Part shown: in pieces, positions 48,072 through 60,290 of the stretch | How the letters are laid out: each line of letters opens with the position of its first letter | How positions within the stretch are numbered: position 1 is the stretch's first letter | Source of the DNA: Annona cherimola | Lineage: Eukaryota; Streptophyta; Magnoliopsida; Magnoliales; Annonaceae | Length of the DNA: 64,000 nucleotides | Assembly (NCBI GenBank): GCA_030490835.1 | Contig: CM059972.1 | Location: 48,401,452-48,465,451 of the forward strand | Direction of reading: 5' to 3' | The notes under the pieces: generated by a model | Told to the model about the DNA's origin: nothing | The model's input: only the letters and a program-made list of their open reading frames with translations | Databases searched by the model: none | Made by a program: the position numbers and the translations under genes

Positions 48072-51000
48072 TAAAGGAAATGGAGACATTATAAACAGGT
48101 TGGAGATTGAAGCTAATAGTAATAGTAAGGTGTAGCTCAGGTCGGTTTTGTTCGGATAATAGTCTACTCTACCCATATCTTATTTATAAAGAGTTTATCC
48201 TACCCTGCTCATTGGTCAATTCGGTTACTAATATACCCTATATTACCCATTACCCATACAGGTGAGTTTTGATTCCAGTTCCAATTCCAATCGGTTCCTT
48301 TGATATGCAACATTAGAATAAAGATAAAAATAGTAAAAATAGATTGACACATTGATCAATCAATTTGCGCATGTGGATTTTCAATCTCAGGAATGTTATT
48401 AAATAATATAAGCATATTAAAAAATAATTTAAGCATGCCATTAAATGGAAACATGAGAAGGGGAGAGATATACCTGAGGCCCGAAACTGTCCTAATGTTA
48501 CATATTGGTAACTTATAGCCTGGTTGGTGATAGAGGTTTGACATCAAGCTTACCATTTGGACTAAAAATATAATATATAAGATGTTATTTAGTAAAAAAA
48601 TTCAAAAAAAGGAATACAATCTGATGTAGAAGACGATGTTGAAGGCTTTAGCCATCTTTCTATTTTAAAGAAGTTGTGATTATTGCTTAGAACAAAATGA
48701 GTCTTAAACACCACATAATTCGATGAGAGCATAATAAAAACAAAAATACAGGAGGGGCAGCAAATGCAACTAAGAACAGGAATAAAAACAGGGAGTGCTA
48801 GCAGCTGCAGCTGTTGCTCCTATAAGGATGGTGTCTTAGAGAAACTCCATGTTGATGTGTAAACGAAAGGAGAAGGAGAGATAGTGAGCATTGTTTAGGT
48901 TTTGATTCTTGGAGGTCGGTGTGGGGAGAAAAAGAGGTTGACGAAATGAGAGAAGAAAGAAAAATGGAGGGGCTGAAAGCTTTATAGCAATAAAGACTGT
49001 GGAAGAAGAGACGAAACATTAATGGAGATGCTATGATAGGTTTTTAACAAGAAGAATTAGAGGGGATAACTTTAGGGAGAAGGCTAGGAGGCAGATGATA
49101 TGGAGGAACCAGTCCTTACAGGAAAAGCAATTGAAGAGGTTGAGAGACTTGTATTGGAGCTGGCTAGTGCTTGTTTCATCCTCTTCCTCATGAGTTAGAT
49201 CATAGTGATAGTCGACTACTTCCTCTTCTCTCTTACCCCCATTTAGGGTTTAAATGAAAATTAAACAAAATATCCTGAGCACCAAGTAAAATTTTAGGCA
49301 TGATGACTTTCTTTTTACACACTTGTAGCATGCTCATAATACTCTCACAAGTCACACCACAGCGCACACAACATTACAACTCACAATATTGCAACGTACA
49401 CAAGCATCATATATATATATATATTATATCCTATGTATATAATTATATAACTATGTAAATATCCACCACTCATGGCCCATATGGTTCTATTTTGGGTACT
49501 CACGATATCTACCCTACCCTTATCTTATTTAAAGGGTTTGGTAATAGTTTCTATCCTATCCTACTGAATTTAGGATCAGGTTAGTAGGTATCCATAAGTA
49601 CCATATCCAAGTTGCATCCATAAATAATAGTAAACAAATTACTCATAAAAAGTCAATGTTAATTAACACTTGAGAAGTTACCACTTGGATCACTAAGTGG
49701 ATGACGTAAGTGTTGGTAAGGTGTATGTGAGTTAGAGGCTTAAGGTTTCTAGTTGGGTTAAGGCTTTGTATTATTTATCCCTTCCTTAAAATATACCTCC
49801 ATCACTTACCAAAGTACACACTTTTTAGTTGTCTGGTCTTCCAATGTGGCTGGTATAATAAAAAAAATTAATACTTGAGAAATGAATATTTCATGAGATT
49901 GGAATCCAGTACACCATTTAGGTGCAATGAGTTTTCAAGCCGATATGAGTTTTGAAATATGTTGTAATAGGGATGAATTTTTCGATATTGACTAAGAAAT
50001 AATGGGCAATGATTCAATACACTAATCAACTTGGAAATGTCCATGTAGCCACTTTTTTGTCATTATCTAGGAGTGAAAATATAATTAATTTATTTTTAAA
50101 AATGTATAGTATATCTATAGTGAATATCAATTTCAATCAATGTAATTTTTTACATATAAATAAACACACATCCATTAAATCATTTCCTTTTAAATAAGGG
50201 GCATAAGTTCATAGATGGTTAAATTGATATTCGTTTTACTCATTTTGTTTCATATTTTTATGATTATACCAAAACTTGTTTTAATTAAAGTGTTAAGTGG
50301 GTCATACCAACTGAAAAAAGTTATAAACGAGAATGCTTTTACGAAAACACTCTTCTTGTGACCTTTTTTCACTTTTAATATCTTGATAATTGATGTAAAA
50401 TCTACTTCATCTATTGTATTTATCATTGTTTATATTATTAGAATAATTCTTTCATTTGCCTAGTATCATTGTAAATAATCCCATCTATAAATGTGTAAAA
50501 CCAACATAATATAATAACTTAGTATTAAATACCAATTTTAAAGTAATGTTTTGAACATCTAAAATATTAAAAATATCATTGCTGTATGAATAAATGATTT
50601 TATAAAATATTATTATGTTCTAATACATATGTAAATGGATCTAAGCATTTTTCTTGTTTACAAGTAAATATATTTATTTTTTAACAAATTTAGCTTGCGC
50701 ACATATTTGATTTGAATAAAACTTAATCTTTTAGCTAAACTAATAATGTTAAATATAATGAATGAATTTGACTTTTATTAATCATTAAGATCTCACTCAC
50801 GAAGAGAGTTACATGGAATCTCTCCTACGTAATCAAATACAAGAAGCGAAGTCCAATTGAAAAAACACTTAGATCCACTGGTATATGTGAGAATATTATA
50901 AGACCTTATATATTTTTTATTTATATAAATTATATTTTAGTTAGTTTAGATGTTGAGTTAATAATTTTTAATTAATATATAACTCGAACAATTTTTCATA

Positions 51001-51378
51001 TATTAATTTTTACACTTTATTAAGTGCTCCATGGTTTTATTTCCATAAAATTTGTTGTTAGTTGAATAAGAACCTTAATAACATGTGGTAGGTGAATGGC
51101 TGCATTTATTTAGTTTTTTAATTTTTAAATAGCTTTATAAAGTGTCGTTAATGCATATAAGGGATTGCTTGGTAACATGGGTAGTAAGAAGATGGGAAAT
51201 TATTTTTTTGAAAAGTATAAGGATGATATTATATAATAAGGATAATGCGGGAATAAATAGGATAATTATTTGATAACATGATTAAAATATAGGAGTAAAA
51301 TGAAAAAAATAGGATAGTTGGATACTTAAAATGTCATATCATTTCTTAAAAAATATGTGAGGAAAAAGAGAAGGTTTG
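48072..51378. other. Intergenic DNA, no gene recognised
   Basis: Two diverged direct repeats rich in TACCCTA motifs lie at about 48165-48210 and 49525-49575, each with CTTATCTTATTTA, and could be the ends of an old element. Between them, 48770-49240 is less AT-rich with short frames on both strands, none recognised. 49770-51370 is plain AT-rich sequence. Confidence 0.45.
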
Positions 51379-51519
51379 TGTTGGAAATATGTGGAAAACT
51401 AGCTAAATCTATGTTTTGATGATTAACAAATCAATTTGAGTAAGTCTTAGCTACTAACATATTTGTGAATGTGTTTAAGGGATATACATCTGAAGAAAAT
51501 AGAGCATGGAAGCCAAGTC

Positions 51520-52430
51520 GTTGTCCAAGTCGACCCCAAGATCGACTTCAAGAAGAAGAATCTGTCCAGAATTGAAAATGGGAGAAGAACAAGTGAAGTC
51601 GCAGGCCAAGTCGACTCCACTTGCAACTTGGGAAGCCAAGTTGCAAACGAAGTCGACCTCACCATCGACTTCAGTCGGGAAAAATACTCCAGAGTCGAAT
51701 CCGGGACAGCAACATGCCGAAGTCGCAGACGAAGTCGACTCCAGTTGTGACTTGGGTGAAGTTGCAGATGAAGTCGACCCCGAGTTTGACTTGACGTTCT
51801 TCAAAGTCCAAAAATACAGATTCAAGCATGTTCAAGACCAAACCAAGTCTAAAGCAAAGAAATGAAGAGATAATCAAATCATGAAGACCAAATGAGTCCA
51901 ATGCAAAGCAAGGTGCATGAATCAATCATGCAAGGATCAAACCCTCCTCAGATTCTCAAGATTCAAGTTAATCCAAGAAGAATCAAAGTCAAGTTCTTCA
52001 AAGACTCACAAGGTTCAAGATATCCAAGATAAACCAAAGACAAAGACTTCAAGATCAACAAGATCTACAAGTATGAGGGATTATTTCAGAATGAAAATGA
52101 TTAAAGGAAACAAGCCAAGCAAGATAGAGGAAGATCAAATGAAGATCAAAGCATTTTTTGCGAAAGACCGAGTCAAGTCGCAACCCAAGTCGACTCCATG
52201 ATCGACTTGAGTTGAAGTCTAAAGCTAAGTCGACCCAAGACTCAAGACTCAGAACTTAAAGAGGTGAAGTCGCACCCGAAGTCGACTCCACCTGCGACTT
52301 GGGTCAAGTCGATACTCAAGTCGACCCGACCTGGAACTTGAAGTCGCTATGGAGAAGCGAAGTCGCACCCGAAGTCGACTCCATCTGCGACTTGGGCGAA
52401 GTCGCATCCGAAGTCGACTCCGCATGCAAC
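51520..52430 (+). repeat. GTCGAC motif cluster
   Basis: Eleven GTCGAC hexamers, mostly in AAGTCGACTCC or AAGTCGACCC, together with inverted GCGACTTGGG segments, lie in about 900 bp upstream of the TATA box. The unit [CG]AAGTCGCAxCCGAAGTCGAC recurs near the right end (52265-52430). Confidence 0.8.
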
Positions 52431-52518
52431 TTGGGTCGCAACGGTCGGAATTTATTTGAAACGTTGGTGCATTTAATGCGCGCCAACCACCTTCTAACGT
52501 TCGGATTCCCTCCACAAT

Positions 52519-52526
52519 TATAAAAG
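52519..52526 (+). promoter_or_regulatory. TATA box of the GTCGAC-rich LTR
   Basis: TATAAAAG directly after the repeat cluster. It fixes the transcription direction. Confidence 0.6.
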
Positions 52527-52848
52527 GGAGTTATTGTGGACGAGGGAAGTAGCTGAGAATCATTAAGTGTGCTTAACTCCTATATTCAAGAGCTCTAAAG
52601 AGATCAAGCCATTCAAAGAGGAAGAACTTCACTTCAAATTGCAAGAGCTATATTTCTGAATCTTCAAAGCCTACATTGCAAGTTCTTCTCTGCGCCAAAT
52701 TGCTTCTACACATCTGTAAAGTGTAGACTTCTTTTATTATTTCATTTGTTTGTATTGAACTTGATTTAGTTTGAGGAACTAAGATCAAGTGAAAGCAAAG
52801 TAGTGTGTGATTAGAGTGAGACTCGTCACATACTTGTGCTGTGTTATA

Positions 52849-53045
52849 TGCCCCCTAGAGCTGGAATCTAGAAGAGAGCAAGAGGCTCTGATTGTTGATG
52901 CCCCCTAGAGCTGGAATCTAGAAGAGAGCAAGAGGCTCTGGTTGTATATGCCCCCTAGAGCTGGAATCTAGAAGAGAGCAAGAGGCTCTGGTTGTATATG
53001 CCCCCTAGAGCTAGAATCTAGAAGAGAGTAGTGACTCTAATTGTA
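52849..53045 (+). repeat. 50-bp tandem array, four units
   Basis: Units start with TGCCCCCTAGAG at 52849, 52899, 52949 and 52999. They are nearly identical except the last, which diverges in its second half. It is downstream of the TATA box, so probably within the transcribed leader. Confidence 0.9.
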
Positions 53046-53336
53046 TTGGAAGAATACAATAGTGGAACCCAAGTCACAAGGAGTGTGAGCTTGGAAGAGT
53101 GGAGTAGGGAGGTTGCCCGAACCACTATAAAAATCTTGTCTGCTTAATTTCTGCTCTCTACATTACATTGCTTTCCATTTCGTTTCTTTATTCAAGGGGA
53201 CTAAACTTACAAGGGGTTAAGTTTTTAATTTACCAAAGAAATTTTTAAGAACCCAATTCACCCCTCCCCTCTTGGGTTTTTGCCATTAACTCGGGGCCAA
53301 CAGTTCGCTCCCCCACCTCTCTTACAAAATGATGTC

Positions 53337-53464
53337 CAAGATTTACCATTTTTAAAGATCCGTGTGCATATTTTTTCGAATTTCAAACATAGGGGCATGA
53401 TGAGAATACCCATATGTTTGAAACTCAAAAAATATATACGCATCTTTAAAAATAGAGGAACTTG
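53337..53464. repeat. 128-bp near-perfect hairpin
   Basis: Arms of about 60 bp pair around a centre near 53400. The left reads TTTTTAAAGATCCGTGTGCA then TTTCAAACATAGGGG; the right, inverted, reads TTTTTAAAGATGCGTATATA then TTTCAAACATATGGG. A loop of only a few bases remains. It may be a MITE or a young small-RNA precursor. No duplication was identified. Confidence 0.75.
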
Positions 53465-53739
53465 TTAGATGGATTAAATTATCTAAATAATAGTTTTATG
53501 AGAAACAAAAATTTATAAAAAATACATAAATGGGTTAGCTATAAGTCATGGCTCATAAATAAATAATTTATAATACAATAATATACTAGATATTGATTTA
53601 ATTATCAAAGTAAACCAAAAATAGGGTGACATCATTACCATTTAAGCATTGACCCTAAAACTAAATATCTATAATACTGAAAACAATGAAGTAATTGGAT
53701 TTATAAATATGTTTGTCAAAGAAAGAGGGCATTTGCAAT

Positions 53740-56700
53740 TAGTGGTAGGAATCGGGGCGGGTCGGGACGGGTTAGGGTGTGCCCAACCCTGACCCTACCT
53801 TTCAAAAATCTGGTTTGACCCTTATTTTTTTTCGGGTCGGGACAATGTCAGTTTGACCCTTACTTCTTTTTGCTAGGTCTCGGGACAAAATTCGGGTTGG
53901 GAATGGGTCGGTTTCGGGACGACGGGTCGGGTAAAAACTACGAGCCGAGTAAGAAATTTTTAAGAATTTATGAACCTATCAAGTATAAAGGCAAAATCTA
54001 TTTTAAATTTAACTACTATATACTTCAATCTATTACTAATCAGTCAAAGCAAAACATAAATACTTAAATAAAACATGAATATTTATTCACCTATATAAGA
54101 ACAAGTTAATGAAACATACCTCGTTCAAAATTTTGTTCGCAATTTGAATATTGAACCACTAATTGTTTGAACTCATTCCATGTCTTTTGTTGTTTACCTT
54201 TAACAAGAATAATAATGATGTTACAATTAGAATTACAATGATAACTATTTAAGTATGTAGCAGGAGAGCAGTTTTACCTGAAAAGTATAAAGAATGTTGA
54301 TAATACTTTTGTGTTGTAATAAAAGCTTCTAGAAGGCATGACCTGAATAACACCTATGTAATGCAATCAATAAAACAAAACCACAACCAATAACACTTTC
54401 GACCACAATTAAATAACGACATACACGCACATAAAAAATAAAAAGTATAACTAATTTAATTGATAGCATAAATCCTTCATCCTTCAATAGGAAAAATTCT
54501 AAGTTTAGCAAACATACAAGAGATGTATATTTTGTCTAACAAATTAAGTTTAAACATATGTTTCCATCATAAAATGGTCATAACAAAAACAAAAGGCGAA
54601 TTGTTCTTCATTGTCATCTTTTCCTAAGTTCATCCATCGATAACAATGCCCTTTCCCTGAAAATTCAAAATATTATTTCATTAGTATATACAATAGCATC
54701 ACAAGCTAATGGAAAAAGAAAAAGAGAATAAAAAATCTTCAAACCTTTGCACTTGCAAGAGGATGAGGAAGACGACCGCTACCTTCTCCAACTTCATCTT
54801 GAATAGCTGCAACATATAAAAAATCAATTAGTTAATGACTTTATCTATAAAAAAATAAAATCTATATCCTAAGTTCAAGTAAGAGAGTTAGATATTGAAC
54901 TATGTAAGTTACCTGTAATGTCGGTGGTAAGTTCCTCTGCATCTTCTTTAAATTCATCTACTTTCGGCTTTGACTTCATCCAATCTTGTGCACAAATTAA
55001 ATTTTCCACAAGTTTTGGAGATAAAGAACTCCTATATGAATCAAGCACACGTCCGCTCGTACTAAAAGCCGACTCTGAGGCAACAGTGGATACGGGAATG
55101 GCTAATAAATCACGTGCCATATGAGATAATATTTTATACTTATATGCATTTACTTTCCACCATGCCAAAATGTCAAAACTATCATCCTCCACCACAATAT
55201 GCTCTTTTAGGTATCGATGAATCTTTGTCTTCTCATTTTCTGTCTCATCCACTGCTAAGAACTTCAAATATGCTGCTCTTGATGGTCCTTTTGCCTTTGT
55301 TTGTGTGGAGGCTTCAATTTTTGTTTTCTTTGAAGTAGAAAATTTAGCCTCATAGATCTTAAAAAGAGTTTCAAATTCGGTCTGCACACTATTTATTATT
55401 TCTTTAACCTTGTCAACATCATATATTTGTGAATAACAGAATTTCAGAAACTTCAACTTGTATCTTAGATCCAATACATTTGCAACCAACAACCACATGT
55501 TAATTTTATCAAAACTGCCCCAATACTTATCAAATTTTTGTTTCATTTTTCTAAACATGTCTCTAAGGACTAGATCTTCTGATGCAGAAAATTCAAATAG
55601 CAGGCTTTCAATCTTATGGACTTCATCCAAGTAAAGAGAGGAAGTAACATATGAGGTTTCAGATAATGTGGTTGTAACTTCATAAAAATGTTGTAAAAAA
55701 AAACACATAGCTTTGCCAATTCTCCAATCACTATCACTGGAAGTGTCTTCCTTTGCAAATGTAGCATCATATAAGACAAGCTGGTCAAATTTTTTTTGAT
55801 ATTTCAAAGATTTTTCCAACATTAAATAAGTGGAATTCCAGCTTGTAGGAACATCCATGCACAGTCCAAGTTTAGAACTAATTCCTTCCTTCTCACAACA
55901 TACTTTAAAACTGTATTCTCTTTGTGGGGAACCTCTTACAAATCTAACACATCTTCGAATTCTGTTAATTGATTCATTAACATCATTTAAACCTTCTTGG
56001 ACAATCAAGTTAACAATGTGAGCAGCACAACGTACGTGAAAATGGTCACCCTCGCTTGCTAGAAACCCTCTTTTAACTAACATTCTCCTTAAAATTTTCA
56101 AGGCGACATTATTTGCAAATGCATTATCGACAGTCAAGGTGGTGATTCTATTCAACCCCAACCTAACAAACAATATTCAACTGCTTGAGCAATGGCATCG
56201 CCAGTGTGTGGAGGTGGGAGCATAAAAAAGTTAATTATTTTCTTGTGTAACTTCCATTCATCATCAATGTAGTGCGTTGTAAGACACATGTAACCATCAT
56301 TCGAAATGGAAGTCCACAAGTCTGTGGTCAAACTCACCCTTTGAACTTTATCCTCAATATTTTTTTTCAATTTCTTCTTCTCGGCTTCATAAATTGTAAG
56401 AGAATCACTAGTAATAGTTTTCCTAGCTACCCACTTAAATTGTGGCTGCAACATGCTAACCCATCTCTTTAGTCCCTCATGCTTTACAATCTTAAATAGT
56501 TTTTCATCTATGATAATAATTTCAGCAAGTCCCTTTTTGCATTTATCTTGATCAAATTTCCATACACTGATAACCTATTCTACATTCATGTTGGACTGTG
56601 GTGAAGAGAATGTCAACAGCTTTTGCCTCTTATTTTGGCCCCACTTTGGAAAATCTTTGCATCTTTGGATATGCCTTGAAAGTGAACTAGTACCATACTT

Positions 56701-57943
56701 ACTAGCACACTTAAAAGACCTTTTGCAGTAATTACATGAGGCAGTTGGTTCTTTACCAGCTTCTTTTCATTTTTAGTAAAATGATTCTAAACTGAAGAAG
56801 TAAGTTTGTAATTGGTAGCTGGATCATTTTCATCTTTTGTAATTTTTTCATTAGTAATAGGTGTAACATTTTCTACATTCACATCAACCACTTATTTCTC
56901 TTTCACATTCTCCACCATATCTTGTTCCACATTCTTATTCACGTCCAAACTCATATTCTTATATTATGTTTTGTCCAATGCAATGCCTAAAAATAATTAA
57001 AAATACAAGAAATCAAAATCCAAAAATAATACAAGCATATTACCAAATGTAATGCATATAAACATATCAAACATTTAGATAAAATCTAATCCATTTAGAT
57101 ATCAAACATTTGAAGCAAGTATTTGAGAGTTTTGTAGAAATCTAATCCATGAGCAATTCTAACAGTTAATCAATAATATGTGTGCCATTTTACCAGCTTA
57201 AACATTTAGATTAAATGGAAAAAATGTAAAGGAAAATAATATATACCAACTATTGCCGGAAGAGGAGGAGCTATCGATGACGGGATTGGGGAAGATTAAT
57301 CCGTTAGAGGACTTGGGTTGCGGTGATGGGCACTTGGGTTGCGGTTGATAAATCCTCTTCCAAAATCCAATCTACATAAATAAGTAGAAGCAGAAGCATT
57401 TTGTAAATATTAAATCATATCATTTGCAATTTGGGGAAAAATAGGAACATACAAAAATATATCCAGAATTCCAGATTTATACCACTGCTGGACGGCAGAT
57501 CTGGGCTGCGGATCTGGATGCGACGGATCTGGACGTGGGCATTGGCAGATCTGGACACGGCGACGTTGGCTGCGAATGGATGGTGTTCTGTCAGAAAGGG
57601 AGACAAAGGCAGGGACACTAGACGCCGGAGATGATGCGGGAGATGGTGACGGGAGATGGGAATCAGCCGTAGGACATCGCTGGCCTATTGGGCATCAACG
57701 GCGACGGCGCAGTCTGCTTGGTGGGAGACGGTGCAGTCTGCTCGGCGAGGGAGACGGCGAGGCAGATGCCAGACACCGTGCGGGAGAGAGACGGGATTCG
57801 GTAGGTTCGCTCCGACCCGCGTTTTGAAGAAATTTTTATACCCTTGACCCGCCCTGCCGGGTACATAACCCGACCCGCCCCTGTATAAAATAGGGTCGGG
57901 GCGGGGCGGGTCACGAGTTGACCCACCCCTATTCCCACCCCTA
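53740..57943 (-). mobile_element. hAT transposon with target duplications
   Basis: 4204 bp with the perfect 8-bp duplication TTTGCAAT (53732-53739, 57944-57951), the size used by hAT elements. Termini are TAGTGGTAGGAAT and, inverted, TAGGGGTGGGAAT. Both ends carry subterminal GGGTCGGG/CGGGGCGGG motifs. It contains a broken transposase on the minus strand and a GC-rich stretch (about 57470-57800) upstream of it, perhaps its promoter. The termini still look good enough to be mobilised by a working relative. Confidence 0.88.
54640..56960 (-). pseudogene. hAT transposase, disrupted
   Basis: On the minus strand: a start region MSLDVNKNVEQD near 56957, a BED-type zinc finger (CNYCKRSFKCASKYGTSSL, then H and C) near 56745-56670, the RNase H-like core (VSLTTDLWTSISNDGYMCLT near 56330; LTVDNAFANN near 56130) and the C-terminal dimerisation block (ILSHMARDLLAIPVSTVASE then SAFSTSGRVLD near 55120-55010). 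Lesions: two stops in the N-terminal part, a TAG near 56583 and a frameshift near 56165 that splits the core. The remaining long frame is 56173-54875 (432 residues). A splice donor near 54912 and small exons at about 54806-54742 and 54660-54640 may complete the C-terminus. Confidence 0.85.
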
Positions 57944-57951
57944 TTTGCAAT

Positions 57952-59469
57952 ATAGGATTGCAGAATGAATTTTTAAAATTTTCCTATACAAGCAAGCGAT
58001 AGTTTTTACTTAAAAGTTTTAATTATTAAATTCGAACCAATAATAAAATGTATTGGTATATAGCATACCATATATTTTGTAAATTTCTTTTTGCAATAAG
58101 ATAAATGGAATCGGTACCCTTCAATACGTACAACAATGGTGAAAATATTTTGTTTGCAAGCGAGACAATCGTTTTTTTTTTTTTCCCTTTCTTTTTGGGT
58201 TCTGGGAGAAAGGACAAGGATGGCCATCCGAAATTTTACATCATAGTGGGAATATCTCAAGATGACATTCGCATAATTGCGGCAAGAGTTGGTCAGCAGT
58301 TCCCTCCTCTCGAAAAACGGAAGGCAATGAAAGCGCGTGTGCTTTTTTTTATGAAGGCGGACTTCGGAAGGTATATCAGTATATGCATGTTATATCCTGA
58401 AATCTGGGCCGGTCTTCTTGTCTCTAGCATGGACAACTCGATAAATCCATCCCTCAATATGCCCTCTCTCTTGCCTGAAAAAAAAATATGCCTCTCGCTC
58501 GCTCGCATGGTCGTCAGGCATGTACGCAATTCTATTAACGTTTGAATGATTCAAAGCTGGCCTGATCGATCGAGTTGCATGCATCATTCGTCTGTTTGAA
58601 CTGCATAAATCGGGCCTACCTCCGTATCTAGATCCTTGCTTTTGCAATCACGTGTATCATGATTTTGAATATTTTCTATACTTTTTCTTTCTATCGTTAT
58701 TGCAATCAATTCGTCATTCATCATAATTTTTTTTTTTCTTACCATCCATGAAAAGGAGACCGAACTCTCCCAATACGATAGGTCAGCAGCTCCCACAATG
58801 GGATAAAAAAAAAATCCCGTGTCAGCAGCGCAGGGGCTCGGTTATTTTTTCTAGTCTTTGTTTAAACTAAAAGTATTTTAAATTAAATTTTTTTACTCTC
58901 CACGATTATCATATTTTTTAATTAATTTTCACTTTTTCTTATACGACTATAATAATTTTTAATCATTTTTACACAACTACTCATATATCTAATATATATT
59001 TTTAACTTTGTTCTGTTTACTTCTCATCATTATCCCTATCATATTATATCGTTGTTTCTTATTTCAAAAACTTTTACCCCGATAATTTTTCATTAAAAGT
59101 TTTATCACTTTTCAAACACAACATTTGTTAAAAAGCCGTTATTGTTGTTATTCTTTATCTATATACTAGTAGTATATGACAACGGTTGATCTAGAAATAT
59201 TTTTAGAAAAATTATATGCATGGATGCTCCATTTCGGAAATGAACTACTGTCCAATTTTCAGTTTTAGGCCTTTGACGGAATTTAACTTAATTGTTATGA
59301 AATTGATACAAACTTTTGATACTCGTCACTTGCATGCATGCACAGAAATAGTAGCAATTCATAAAAACATAACCTTCATTTTATTTTTTCAATATAATTT
59401 TTGACGCGAAATATAATTTTATGTATTATGTATTATTTTTCGAGCAGACAAAAAGAGTGTGTCTAAGGC
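57952..59469. other. Intergenic DNA, no gene recognised
   Basis: Moderately AT-rich. An open frame of 146 codons at 58105-58545 (plus) has a poly-F stretch and no domain, and overlaps frames of similar length on the other strand. I do not call it. Confidence 0.45.
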
Positions 59470-59950
59470 AATATTGTCAGAATCGAACCGGTGATCAAAT
59501 TGGTGAAGAACCTAGTCTAGTTCGAATCGGTTGGACTGGTTAAGCAAACCGGTTTGAACTAGTGACGTCAACATGACTTATTTATGATGTTATAAATGTA
59601 TAATTATTTTTAATTAATTAGATATCAATAAAATTATATATTTATGAATCCTATATCTATATGTTAGATTTTAAGCATCACAAAAAAACATGTAGGAAAA
59701 AAATTAATAGAAAACTTTTAAAATCTTTAAGCATGAATATTAGAAAAAAATTAAGTACATTAACTAACCTGAAATATGTAATAAGTCTTGAATGTCGACG
59801 CTTGACTCTTGAATTTTCTCTATTTATCTCTATGCTTTTACGAATTGCACTTCTGTAAATATATCTAACACAATAAGAACTAAAATAAATCAATAATTGT
59901 TGAAAGATTGAACAATTGAATAATTCATAATAATATAAGAATTAAGAACA

Positions 59951-60290
59951 CATCATTCTCATTAAACACAAAAGTTAAAAAGTCTACAAATACAAGATTC
60001 TCATGAAACATAAACTTTTAAAAGTCTACAAATAAATCATTCTTATCAAACATAAAATTTTAGAAGTCTACAAACACATCATTCCTATCAAATATATTTT
60101 TAAAAGTCTACAGACATATCATTCTCATCAAACATAAAATTTTAGAAGTCTACAAACACATCATTCCTATCAAATATATTTTTAAAAGTCTACAGACATA
60201 TCATTCTCATCAAACAAAAAATTTTAGAAGTCTATAATCACATCATTCTCATTGACATAAAATTTTAAAGTCTATAAATCCATCATTCAC
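59951..60290 (+). repeat. Left-arm tandem array, about 41-bp units
   Basis: About eight units of the form TCATTCTCATCAAACATAAA followed by ATTTTAGAAGTCTACAAACACA. In the middle, two unit types alternate as an 82-bp pair that is repeated almost exactly twice. Confidence 0.85.

Larger units (their letters stand above)
51379..53302 (+). mobile_element. Solo LTR with GTCGAC-rich U3
   Basis: 1924 bp from TGTTGGAAATATG to GGGGCCAACA, flanked by GTTTG (51374-51378) and GTTCG (53303-53307), a duplication with one difference. A TATAAAAG box lies at 52519-52526 and a stretch ending in CCAATTCACCCCTCCCCTCTTGGG-type sequence lies near the 3' end, as in many plant LTRs. No primer site or coding region follows. 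The open frames at 51469-51925 on both strands come from its internal repeats, not from a gene. Confidence 0.75.

Noticed and set aside
51469..51925. Four overlapping open frames of 72-119 codons on both strands
   Set aside because: They follow the GTCGAC repeat field, which is free of stops in several frames because of its composition.
58105..58545. 146-codon open frame
   Set aside because: Poly-F stretch, no recognisable domain, and similar-length frames on the opposite strand at the same place. No splice or promoter support.
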